A stretch of DNA of 64,000 bases, taken from assembly GCF_000384075.1 (NCBI RefSeq), contig NZ_KB913025.1, forward strand, positions 2,675,919 to 2,739,918. Reading direction: 5' to 3'. The position numbers were made by a program, and so were the translations under genes. Shown piece after piece: positions 1-8,046 of the stretch (its first letter is position 1; each line of letters starts with the position of its first letter). The DNA comes from Methylovulum miyakonense HT12 (GTDB taxonomy: Bacteria; Pseudomonadota; Gammaproteobacteria; Methylococcales; Methylomonadaceae). Below the pieces are notes generated by a model that had not been told where the DNA came from, made no database searches, and saw only the letters and a program-made list of their open reading frames with translations.

Positions 1-408
1 GCCGAGGTGGGCGTGGACACCCCGTTCTGTTTGGTGGGTTTTAGCATGGGCGGGTTAATTTCCAGGTATTACTTGCAGGAAATGGGGGGCCATAAAAAAG
101 CCAGCCACTTCTTTTCCATTTCCGCACCGCATCATGGTAGTGTCTTGGCGTATTTGTCGGGTAATTTGGGTGCCAAGCAAATGCGCCCAAACAGTGATTT
201 TCTCCAGTCACTGTGGCAAAGCTCAGCGCGTTTGCAAAACGTGGCGTGTTATTCCTACTGGACGCCCTTTGACCTGATGATTTTGCCGGCGGCCAGCTCA
301 GTTTGGGCAAGGGCCGGGAACATTAAAGTGTATGCCTTATGCCATCCGTTGATGGTAAGGGATGGGCGGGTTATTGCCGATATTCTCTTGAAAACGGCAA
401 ACCATTGA
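1..408 (+). CDS. Alpha/beta hydrolase, lipase-like (C-terminal part)
   Basis: The reading frame is open at the left edge, so the start lies outside the window; 136 codons remain. The visible part begins just before a nucleophile elbow of the GxSxG type (GFSMG, about residue 13 of the fragment), followed by a helix and the sequence SAPHHGS, a pattern of PGAP1/triacylglycerol-lipase-like hydrolases. A histidine near the end (ALCHP) is a candidate for the catalytic base. The substrate cannot be told from this fragment. It converges on the porin gene with an 89-bp gap. Family assignment is fairly safe, function is not. Confidence 0.7.
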   Translation, partial: AEVGVDTPFCLVGFSMGGLISRYYLQEMGGHKKASHFFSISAPHHGSVLAYLSGNLGAKQMRPNSDFLQSLWQSSARLQNVACYSYWTPFDLMILPAASSVWARAGNIKVYALCHPLMVRDGRVIADILLKTANH

Positions 409-497
409 CCTATTAAAGTAGCCTCCTTGGCTTGTTCCGCCAGCGAGACCCGCTCTAGCGTATGCACGATATTGCAGTCATGGTCGGAACCGCATCG

Positions 498-1673
498 TCA
501 GAATTGTATGACCGCGTCAACGCCCAACAGGATTTGGTCAGGACTACGCCCGACGTTGAAAGGGGGCGTATGTGCTTCGCTCCAGTCGTAACGCACTTCG
601 GGGCGGACCATCAACCAGCCGTTGGGTTTCCAGTTCAAGCCCGCCGTCATCGCGTAATAGCTCGCCGCGCCCGCCGAATAACGAACGCCGTCATCGTCGC
701 GGAACCATTCGCCGCGCACACCCAGCCCCCAGGTATCGGCCGCCTGATAGGTAAGGTACTGGACGATGGAATACCACTCGGCATTTTGTCCCTGGGCAAT
801 GGCATTTTGTTGGGCGCCCCGGTCATGTTGCAGCACATAATGCCACCGGCCGAGATTCTGCTGGAGTATCGCCGAGTAATACATTAGTTCGGAACTTCGG
901 CGTTCGTAAACATCGCCCTGCAAGACCGAGAAAGAGACGGTGGTGCCGGTTTTGGCATGGTTCCAAGTCAATCCGCTCATGTGGCTCCAAGCGCCGAAAT
1001 CCCGGTCGAAATTGTCCGCACCCGTTGTCGCGCCGAGGTTCAGGCTCCATTGCCCGTCGATAGGATAAGTAAACAATGCGCCTGTCGTCGTGAAAGGCGA
1101 GGATTTGAAACTGTAGGTGTGCGAGGAAAAGAAGTTTAGCGGCGACGGCACTGACTCATAACCGATGATGGTGTAAAAATGGCCGAATTTTCCGCTCAGG
1201 CCGTTGCCGATAGGCGCGAAGACTTCCATGTAAGCCTGCGGCAGCGCGATATTATAAAAGCGTTCGTCGCGCTGGCTGATAATGCCGATGTCCCAATCCC
1301 CGGTTGCCTGGGTATAACGGGTATCCGTGCCGAACATGAAATCGAAGCGGCCACCTATATCCCAGTTTGAGGCTTTAACAACCGCTTTCTCGATGAACAA
1401 ATCCAACTGGTACAGATTAAACTCGTTCGCCCGGTCCGTCATGGATACCGGGCTGTTGCTGCGGTCTGTTGGCTCATCGGGGTTGTAATTGATGCCCGTG
1501 GTCGCCCAACCACCCAGGTTTATCCCATGGGCTTGCAGTCCGGCCCAACTGGCGGCCTCTTTTCCAGAAAGCCCGGCAATCAGGCTAGAAGGCGAGTCGT
1601 CTGCACTCGCTACAGGATTCAGCAGGACGATACTACAAATGCTTAACAAACTATTGCGTAGGGACATTAACAT
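498..1673 (-). CDS. Outer-membrane beta-barrel porin, BBP2/OmpL-like
   Basis: 391 residues with a signal peptide (about 20 residues, ending near ASAD). The body is rich in alternating aromatic and polar residues, and the chain ends in a terminal phenylalanine (VIQF), the usual recognition signal for beta-barrel assembly. Phrases such as YMEVFAPIGNGLSGKFGHFYTIIGYE fit the putative beta-barrel porin-2 family. The start was placed at the ATG whose first base is the last base of the preceding antiporter stop (TAATG), which implies translational coupling; the longer frame upstream lies inside that antiporter gene. It probably forms a channel working with the antiporter. The substrate is unknown. 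Confidence 0.72.
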   Translation of the reverse strand: MLMSLRNSLLSICSIVLLNPVASADDSPSSLIAGLSGKEAASWAGLQAHGINLGGWATTGINYNPDEPTDRSNSPVSMTDRANEFNLYQLDLFIEKAVVKASNWDIGGRFDFMFGTDTRYTQATGDWDIGIISQRDERFYNIALPQAYMEVFAPIGNGLSGKFGHFYTIIGYESVPSPLNFFSSHTYSFKSSPFTTTGALFTYPIDGQWSLNLGATTGADNFDRDFGAWSHMSGLTWNHAKTGTTVSFSVLQGDVYERRSSELMYYSAILQQNLGRWHYVLQHDRGAQQNAIAQGQNAEWYSIVQYLTYQAADTWGLGVRGEWFRDDDGVRYSAGAASYYAMTAGLNWKPNGWLMVRPEVRYDWSEAHTPPFNVGRSPDQILLGVDAVIQF

Positions 1674-2797
1674 TAAAATTTGCCGCCATTGATTAAAAAT
1701 AGTGTGCCAATACTGGCAAAAAAACCTAATAAAATCGCAGGCATCCAGCGTAAATGCAGGGTAAAGGTATGGCCTTCGCCTTCTTTCATTACGCCTTTCA
1801 TAAGCCCAAGCACATGGAGAGCAGGCGCGGAACCGATCGCCAACAGGCTGCCGCCCACGCCCAAAGTCAAGGTCAATAACAGCCATTGTCCGTTTGGAAA
1901 GTCGGGGTGCATATTCAATACGGCAAACATCAAGGTGCCGTTATCAATAGTGGATGATGACAAACTGATCAGCACGTTGGCAAGGGTCGGGCTAATTTGG
2001 GTAAACAAATAATGCGCCATCGCATCCAGATAACCCAAGAAACTCAGTGCGCCGACGATCATCATCGCGCCATAGAAAAACAGCAAGGTATCCCAATCCA
2101 CACCGGCGATACACTTGAAAATATCGAAGCCTTTATTCGAATCAATGGTTTCTTGAGTTTCAGGGATTAAAAAATGGCTCAGTTTTTTGGTTTTGGTTAA
2201 AAAATAAGCAAAGAATTGCAATAACGCCAAACCAAATATCATTCCCGCTATGGCAGGCATGTCAAAAAATACATTAGATAAAATGGTGATGCTGAAGGTG
2301 AGGATAAAGATAAAAATAATCCGCTTGCTGCCGCGTTTTAACACGGGTGTTTCCTTGGAAAAGCGAGGGGTTTCCTGGGTAACCGAAAAGTGCATGATGG
2401 CCGCGGGCACTAAAAAATTGACGATGCAGGGGATCGTTAAGGTAAAGAATTCGGTGAAATGCAGCGCGTTTTGCTGCCAAACGAAGAAAGTGGAAATACC
2501 GCCTAAAGGGCTCATCGTGCCGTCGGCATTGGCGGCGACCACGGCATTTAGCCCTGCCAGGCCGACAAATTTAGGCTGATTTTTTCCTATCTGCAAGATG
2601 ATGTAGCCCATCAACAAGCCCACCGTCAAACTGCTGATAACCGTAGACAGCAAAAAGGCGATGGCTCCCGTTATCCAAAATAATTGCCGGTAACTGTATT
2701 GCCGGTTTTCCAAGACGATGCGCAAGGCGTCGAAAATGCCCCGCTCGGTCATGGCATTTAAAAAGGAACGCCATGCCATCGGGTGTTTCTTCGGCAA
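1673..2797 (-). CDS. NhaD-like sodium/proton antiporter, N-terminally short
   Basis: A polytopic membrane protein of the ion-transporter superfamily. The segment AMTERGIFDALR, then FWITGAIAFLLS, NAVVAANADGTMSPLGG and the late SSSTIDNGTLMFAVL and GVGGSLLAIGSA segments follow the order of NhaD antiporters. Two things are odd. The family normally has more than 100 residues before the AMTER segment, but here an in-frame stop lies just upstream (near 2809) and only a TTG (2797) or ATG (2779) can start the protein. The family pattern ADNLTT reads ISSLTV here and GDITT reads GGIST, so two acidic positions are missing. It may be a decayed or re-purposed antiporter. It is coupled to the porin gene. 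Confidence 0.6.
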   Translation of the reverse strand: MPKKHPMAWRSFLNAMTERGIFDALRIVLENRQYSYRQLFWITGAIAFLLSTVISSLTVGLLMGYIILQIGKNQPKFVGLAGLNAVVAANADGTMSPLGGISTFFVWQQNALHFTEFFTLTIPCIVNFLVPAAIMHFSVTQETPRFSKETPVLKRGSKRIIFIFILTFSITILSNVFFDMPAIAGMIFGLALLQFFAYFLTKTKKLSHFLIPETQETIDSNKGFDIFKCIAGVDWDTLLFFYGAMMIVGALSFLGYLDAMAHYLFTQISPTLANVLISLSSSTIDNGTLMFAVLNMHPDFPNGQWLLLTLTLGVGGSLLAIGSAPALHVLGLMKGVMKEGEGHTFTLHLRWMPAILLGFFASIGTLFLINGGKF

Positions 2798-3025
2798 AAT
2801 AAAGCATTACCGCCGTATCTTCTCCCGCTTCGAAAGGCTTGCACGTAACTACAGGGGGTTCCTTTGTTTCGTCTCCGCCTTGATTTGGTTGCGCTAAGTT
2901 ATGTCAACAGAGCCTAAGCTATTCGGTTTCTTTTTATTTCCGGCCTGTGCCGTCCAAGCGTTTTTTATTCCATGGACGGCGGCTGTTATTTGCAATGGGT
3001 AGGTGAGTTATTTCTAGCCAGATCC

Positions 3026-5083
3026 TTAGGCGATGATCAGGAAATCATTACCCAACGAGGCAGGGTGGGATAGTTCGCCAAGAACAACTAAAGCAACCGG
3101 GTTTCCCGCACCTGCACCGTCAGCATCATAAGAGACAACGCCAAGGCCAGCATCGTAGCTAAGGTTTACACCCAGCCCTACCGTATTGCCCACCTGACCA
3201 GCGAAAGCATTGAAGATTGCAGCAGACAGCTCAATGACATCATTGCCACTCAGGAAATCGGTGATGGTATCGGCATTTGAGCCACTCAGTGCCGTTTTGA
3301 ACACAAAGTGATCTACCCCGCCAGCACCTGTCAGGACATTGGCCTGATTATTCCCAGCCAAGCGGTCATTGTACGCACTGCCAATCACGTTTTCGATGCC
3401 GCTCAGCGTGTCTGTCCCGCTAAAGACGCTGATAAGTTGCGCGGCGGTCGTCGCCAGATTGACGGTCACGCCATCGGTCGAGTTGCTGTAATCCACGGTG
3501 TCGGTACCGACGCCGCCAATCATGACATCGTCACCGGACTGGTTGAACGTGAACAAATCGTCACCCGCCCCGCCGTCGATCCAGTCATTACCATCACCAC
3601 CGCCCAAAATGTCGTTGCCCAAACCACCTTGAAGGGTGTCGTTACCCACGTTACCCTTCAAGGTGTCGTTACCGTCGCCCCCGTCGATCCAGTCATCACC
3701 ATCACCGCCGCCCAAATTGTCGTTGCCCAAACCACCAAAAATGGTGTCGTTACCGCTCCAGCCTTTGATTACGTCATCACCTCCTAAGCCATTGAGGTTA
3801 TTGGCAGCTGAATTCCCATCAATAGTGTCATTAAACAATGCACTGCCAATCACGTTTTCGATGCCGCTCAGCGTGTCTGTCCCGCTAAAGACGCTGATAA
3901 GTTGCGCGGCGGTCGTCGCCAGATTGACGGTCACGCCATCGGTCGAGTTGCTGTAATCCACGGTGTCGGTACCGACACCGCCAATCATGACATCGTCGCC
4001 GGACGGGTTGATCGTGAACAAATCGTCACCCGCCCCGCCGTCGATCCAGTCATTACCATCACCACCGCCCAAAATGTCGTTGCCCAAACCACCCAAAAGG
4101 GTGTCGTTACCCACGTTACCCTTCAAGGTGTCGTTACCGTCGCCCCCGTCAATCGTGTCGTTACCATACCAACCATTGATGATGTCGTTGTCTGTGCCGC
4201 CATTGATGGCGTCGTTCCCAAATCCACCGTAGACCAAGTCATCACCCGCACCAGCACTGATAGTGTAGTTACCCGTCGCCGCCTTAATGAAAATAGTGTC
4301 GTTGCCTGCATCGGACGTGATAGTGTTGATGGCGGCAGACGTTTTTGCCGTTATAAAGTCCGCGCCTATACCCGTTACAATCGTTTGCGCGCCTGAAGCC
4401 GATATGGCCGATAGGGTGACAGCGGGCGCACCCGTGCTGGTGATGGTCTGCGCACCGCTCGTCGAGGTTACGCTCACGGCTGTAAGATCCCCGCCCGAAA
4501 TGGTTTGTGCTCCCGCACCTGATATGGCGGTCACTTGCGCAAGGTTTGCCCCCGAAATGGTTTGTGCGCCCGCACCAGTTATGGCAATCGCCTGCGTAAG
4601 GTTTGCCCCGGTGATCGTCTGTGCACCTGCTGTGGACATGGCCGTCACAGTGGCAATGCCTGACCCCATGGTGATGTCCTGTGCGCCATCCACCGAGGTG
4701 GCGGTGATGGTTGCCGCTCCGGTAAATGTACCCATGTCAATCGTAATCGCACCTGCGCCAGATGTCGTCACTAGGTCAACCCCGGCGGTTGCGAACGCCG
4801 TTTCAAAAAAACCGCCCGTGGTGATGGTTTGTGCGCCAGCCCCCGTTGAGTTGATGACGACTTTTTCGATGTTGCTCACCCCGCTCCAGTAGCCGTCGAC
4901 GGGCGTGATCGAAGCGGTGCCTATCGGGGTGATATTCAGCGTATCAATCCCGTCACCGCCATTGATGGAATCGAGGATGGCCCATGTCCCGGTTGCCCCG
5001 TCATTATAGGTGGCTTCGAAAGTGTCATCTCCAGAACCGCCGACAAAATTGTCGAGATTCGTCGTGAGTGTAAAAATTGCCAT
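3026..5083 (-). CDS. RTX protein 1 (haemolysin-type calcium-binding repeats)
   Basis: 685 residues without an N-terminal signal peptide, as expected for a type I secretion substrate. Residues 1-20 already carry a GGSGDDTF unit. Residues 115-240 hold about six degenerate 20-residue repeats built around GAQTI. Residues 260-560 are nonapeptide repeats (GGxGNDxLx) that bind calcium and fold into a parallel beta-roll. The last 100 residues (TITDFLSGNDVIEL, then VSYDADGAGAG and a hydrophobic end DFLIIA) match the C-terminal secretion domain of the other two RTX proteins in this window. A 465-bp unit is tandemly duplicated inside the gene. It is probably a surface or secreted protein of unknown binding function. 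No exporter gene is nearby. Confidence 0.85.
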   Translation of the reverse strand: MAIFTLTTNLDNFVGGSGDDTFEATYNDGATGTWAILDSINGGDGIDTLNITPIGTASITPVDGYWSGVSNIEKVVINSTGAGAQTITTGGFFETAFATAGVDLVTTSGAGAITIDMGTFTGAATITATSVDGAQDITMGSGIATVTAMSTAGAQTITGANLTQAIAITGAGAQTISGANLAQVTAISGAGAQTISGGDLTAVSVTSTSGAQTITSTGAPAVTLSAISASGAQTIVTGIGADFITAKTSAAINTITSDAGNDTIFIKAATGNYTISAGAGDDLVYGGFGNDAINGGTDNDIINGWYGNDTIDGGDGNDTLKGNVGNDTLLGGLGNDILGGGDGNDWIDGGAGDDLFTINPSGDDVMIGGVGTDTVDYSNSTDGVTVNLATTAAQLISVFSGTDTLSGIENVIGSALFNDTIDGNSAANNLNGLGGDDVIKGWSGNDTIFGGLGNDNLGGGDGDDWIDGGDGNDTLKGNVGNDTLQGGLGNDILGGGDGNDWIDGGAGDDLFTFNQSGDDVMIGGVGTDTVDYSNSTDGVTVNLATTAAQLISVFSGTDTLSGIENVIGSAYNDRLAGNNQANVLTGAGGVDHFVFKTALSGSNADTITDFLSGNDVIELSAAIFNAFAGQVGNTVGLGVNLSYDAGLGVVSYDADGAGAGNPVALVVLGELSHPASLGNDFLIIA
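3376..4150 (-). repeat. Internal tandem duplication in RTX protein 1, period 465 bp
   Basis: The segments 3376-3685 and 3841-4150 are almost identical at the DNA level and are offset by exactly 465 bp (155 codons). Both encode the block running from GNVGNDTL through DWIDGGAGDD, DTVDYSNSTDG and SGIENVIGSA. The retained near-identity suggests a recent duplication or ongoing homogenisation. Seen directly. Confidence 0.9.
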
Positions 5084-5907
5084 GATTAGTCCTTATTCGT
5101 AATGATTGTGAGAGTTGGGTTTGAAGTCATCGCCAGCGTGCTAAGGAAGCTTTAACTTCCCCCGCCTTAATAAGCGGGCCGGGTTGGCTATACGATGGAT
5201 GAAGCGGCATGTAACCGTTTAAAGGATTGTTATTAATGGCGTTACCTGTTGATAAGGGAAGCGGTGCTGGCAATCGGTTGGTGACGTAAATTCCAGTAAT
5301 GGCCTTAATGTTGCCTGGGCATCATCATCGTACAGTGCTTATCCTCTGCTTTTTTTAACAAAAGTTCTGTGCGCAGGCACACGTATCACGCGATAGGCAT
5401 CCGCCAAAAGCCCTTAAAAAGTAGGCTTTATTGGTGGCGGTTAAGGGGACAATCCACATAAAGGTCCATGAAACCCAAATATTGAGGATAGCTAATGACT
5501 TGACGCCGTGTCGGGATGGCCTTGCATATTGACTATGCTTCCGCTCGCGCCCCAACTCCGTCAACACGCCCGGCCCCTACGGCTACGCGGGGGGCGTCGT
5601 ACACCGCGCCACTAACGTTACGCTTCCTGTACTCCTTCCCAGACAGCTTCTAAGTGATGCCCATCGCAAAATTCCTATTGCCTCAACGGTGGATAGGGAA
5701 TAGGGTTTCTGAAATAAAGATTCTGTAAGGATGGGTTTGCATTTGGGAGGCAAACTGTTTCCGTCATTCGATCTGCAGCCAGGGTAGGTGGTATTGGGTA
5801 ATTACGTAATACCCGGCATTTAAGGTAACGGGCATTTAGGCACTTTAAGGAGCCGGATGGTGTGTTTTTGGTTAAAATGGATGGATCCCTAATAAAATGC
5901 CCCCATT
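5084..5907. other. 824-bp region without a convincing gene
   Basis: This stretch lies between the divergent starts of RTX protein 1 and the small exported protein, so it must contain both promoters, but no clear -35/-10 pair stands out. The frame at 5355-5567 on the minus strand is open for 70 codons but its basic, low-complexity translation has no recognisable domain and no ribosome binding site was evident. The region around 5490-5700 has the texture of a decayed element rather than coding DNA. I assign no function. Confidence 0.5.
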
Positions 5908-6186
5908 ATGAAACCCTTATCCATTTTGCCGCTGTTGCTGTTGGCCTTTCTTTGCCATGCCGAATCTCCTGACGGTCAAGTGTGCGTGCATATTCCAGAA
6001 CGTGGCACGGAAACTACGGTGATCCAGGACGCTTGCCAAAAAGGCGATATTATTCAATTGAACAAGCGTTTGGTGGCTTATTTGTGTGATTTTGACAAGG
6101 CGATTGTCAGTTACGACAGGGGCGACCAGTATCTGTGCGCTTTCTTGGGGATAAAACGCGCGTTGCGCGAAGGGACGAACCCTTAA
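5908..6186 (+). CDS. Small exported protein of unknown function
   Basis: 92 residues. A signal peptide is clear: a basic start (MKP), a leucine-rich core and a likely cleavage after CHA, giving a mature protein of about 74 residues with four cysteines that could form disulphides in the periplasm. No known domain is recognised. The ATG at 5908 is the only sensible start for the signal peptide. It stands alone, followed by yajD on the same strand after 108 bp. Confidence 0.65.
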   Translation: MKPLSILPLLLLAFLCHAESPDGQVCVHIPERGTETTVIQDACQKGDIIQLNKRLVAYLCDFDKAIVSYDRGDQYLCAFLGIKRALREGTNP

Positions 6187-6294
6187 TTCGACAGGCGGGA
6201 CAAAATAGGGGCGGTTTTAGTTTTCGGGTGGCTATCGCTTACCGGAGCGTGGCCCTACAATATGAATTTTGAATTAAATCTTAGGTGCATTGGT

Positions 6295-6675
6295 ATGACA
6301 CACAAAAATCCCTTACCCCATAACAATAAGCAAAGCCAATTGGTGATGGCTGCACGCCGCGACCAGGAGTTACGGGAACAATCTTATCGCGGCCAGGCAT
6401 TGAAAATGTACCCGTGGGTCTGCGGGCGCTGTGCGCGGGAGTTCACGCACAAGAATTTGGCTGAGTTGACGGTGCACCATAGGAACCACAATCACGATGA
6501 TAATCCCGCAGATGGAAGCAATTGGGAATTGTTGTGTTTGTATTGCCATGACAACGAGCATTCCCGTTATGAAGAGACACGTTTTGCCAGTGTCCAATCC
6601 CGCAAGCCAAGCACGCCGACGGTCACCCATAACCCGTTTGCGGATTTGAAAAGCCTGTTGGATGCTAAAAAGTGA
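6295..6675 (+). CDS. yajD: YajD-family HNH nuclease
   Basis: 126 residues, close to E. coli YajD in length and sequence. It has the zinc-binding pair CGRC, the core TVHHRNHNHDDNP, which supplies the HNH histidines, and LLCLYCHDNEH with the second zinc pair. The ending NPFADLKSLLDAKK is typical of YajD. The start was taken at 6295, where an AGGTG sits seven bases upstream, rather than the in-frame ATG at 6262. The gene converges on rnhA with only a 7-bp gap. The family is a small predicted endonuclease of uncertain physiological role. Confidence 0.9.
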   Translation: MTHKNPLPHNNKQSQLVMAARRDQELREQSYRGQALKMYPWVCGRCAREFTHKNLAELTVHHRNHNHDDNPADGSNWELLCLYCHDNEHSRYEETRFASVQSRKPSTPTVTHNPFADLKSLLDAKK

Positions 6676-6682
6676 GGGGGGA

Positions 6683-7120
6683 TCAAGGCAATGAGTCGAT
6701 CCCAAAATTGGCGAGCGCATCGGCCCGTTCATTGCCTTGGTCGCCAGAATGGCCTTTAATCCATTTCCATTCGATGGTGTGCAGGGTTTTGGCGGCATCG
6801 AGCCTGCGCCAAAGGTCGTCATTTTTGACGGGTTTTTTGGCGGCGGTTTGCCAATTGCGTTTTTTCCAGTCGGGCAGCCATTCGGTGATGCCTTTGAGGA
6901 CATAGCTGGAGTCACTGTTGAGCTGGACGTTACAGGGCTTTTTTAAGGCTTCCAGAGCTTGTATGGCCGCCATCAGTTCCATGCGGTTATTGGTGGTGGT
7001 TTTTTCGCCGCCAAACAGTTCCTTGGCGTTGCCTTTGTAAGTCAATAGCACCCCCCAGCCACCTGGGCCAGGGTTGCCACGGCAAGCCCCATCGGTATAA
7101 ATAATGACAATATCACTCAT
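6683..7120 (-). CDS. rnhA: Ribonuclease HI
   Basis: 145 residues, full length for the family. It hydrolyses the RNA strand of RNA/DNA hybrids, removing R-loops and primers. All four catalytic carboxylates are at the E. coli positions: Asp10 (TDGACRGN), Glu48 (NNRMELMA), Asp70 (NSDSSYV) and Asp134 (ERADALA), with the flexible-loop His124 in KGHSG. Its first codons overlap the end of the upstream methyltransferase by 8 bp, so the two are translated from one message, as in the yafS-rnhA order of enterobacteria. Confidence 0.97.
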   Translation of the reverse strand: MSDIVIIYTDGACRGNPGPGGWGVLLTYKGNAKELFGGEKTTTNNRMELMAAIQALEALKKPCNVQLNSDSSYVLKGITEWLPDWKKRNWQTAAKKPVKNDDLWRRLDAAKTLHTIEWKWIKGHSGDQGNERADALANFGIDSLP

Positions 7121-7832
7121 GGCTGATGGTGTTTGCAGGGGAGGACGCTAAAGATGTTTCGTTGACTAAGCGGGGCATTTCCTGTGTCACCGGGGTTAGG
7201 GGGATTAGATTATAGCGGCGCTTTATGGCCTTAATGGCATAGGAGGTCGCAGACAACGAGCCGGATGGATTAATGGCTTTACTGTGTTTGGTTTTGACTT
7301 CATCAAGATAGAAACTGGATGAAGTGGTGACTTCAAAATTCAACAGTTTTAACCAATCCATAACCCGCCCATGGCTGATAAAGTGGCCGCGCCAAGAGTC
7401 CGCCAGTTTTATTTCCCATAAAAAATGGTATCTGACCCATAAGCTCCAAGGGTTAAAATTCATTATCAGAACAATGCCTTCCGGTTTTAAGACACGTTCA
7501 ATTTCGCGCATGGTCTGGAAGCGGGAAGTGTCAAATTCCAGCAAATGCGGGATGATCACCATGTCGACACTTTCGCATTTGAGCGGCAAGCGGAATGCTT
7601 TGGCTTGAATTTTTCTGGCATCTTGACTGCCCAGACTGTTTACATCAAGTATGGTATAAAATTTGTATAAAGAACAATCAATAAAGTCGTTTTCCCAGCC
7701 CAAGCCGCCTATTTGCAATACGGTTTGCTGGCAACTGACCGTGATGGCGCGTTGTAAGAACGCCGCCTCCAGTTCTTTTAGCAACTTGCCTCGTGGCGTT
7801 TGATACCAAGAAAATAAAAATTTACGTTTCAT
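7113..7832 (-). CDS. YafS-like class I SAM-dependent methyltransferase
   Basis: 239 residues. The Rossmann-type core is visible but motif I is diverged ([11 protein letters not shown] rather than DxGxGxG). Motif II-like acid (ILDVNS), a post-II aspartate ([12 protein letters not shown]) and [15 protein letters not shown], typical of methyltransferase_11 proteins, follow. The position directly upstream of rnhA and divergent from mltD matches yafS of E. coli, hence the name. The substrate is unknown. The C-terminal 60 residues are basic and probably flexible. Confidence 0.8.
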   Translation of the reverse strand: MKRKFLFSWYQTPRGKLLKELEAAFLQRAITVSCQQTVLQIGGLGWENDFIDCSLYKFYTILDVNSLGSQDARKIQAKAFRLPLKCESVDMVIIPHLLEFDTSRFQTMREIERVLKPEGIVLIMNFNPWSLWVRYHFLWEIKLADSWRGHFISHGRVMDWLKLLNFEVTTSSSFYLDEVKTKHSKAINPSGSLSATSYAIKAIKRRYNLIPLTPVTQEMPRLVNETSLASSPANTISHE

Positions 7833-7981
7833 TGCAGTGCATTAAGGGTTTAAGCCTGGCCTATTTTGGGGCAATGCCTTGTTTTTGAAACGGTGGCGTG
7901 AGTATACAAGATCAATCGGCAGCTCAAAATATAGCGGGGATTTAGGGAATTCTTCACTACAATGTAATATTACTTGGGTTA

Positions 7982-8010
7982 TTTACAAGAAAAACAAGTT
8001 ATACTATAAC
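7982..8010 (+). promoter_or_regulatory. Sigma-70 promoter for mltD
   Basis: A -35 box TTTACA (7982-7987) and a -10 box TATAAC (8005-8010) are separated by exactly 17 bases, each one mismatch from consensus. Transcription would start near 8017, about 30 bases before the mltD start. No other pair as good is visible in this divergent region. Confidence 0.65.
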
Positions 8011-8046
8011 CCTTATTATGATTAAACTACACTCTTAGGCTTTAAG

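Noticed and set aside
2571..2807. 78-codon frame overlapping the start of the NhaD-like gene
   Set aside because: Considered as the missing antiporter N-terminus in another frame, but its translation (hydrophilic, Cys/His-containing) does not resemble NhaD membrane segments.
3308..4892. Long plus-strand open frames (3308-3787, 3902-4396, 4287-4892) opposite RTX protein 1
   Set aside because: They are antisense by-products of the repetitive GGxGNDxL coding sequence; the translations are low-complexity Val/Thr/Pro repeats without ribosome sites.
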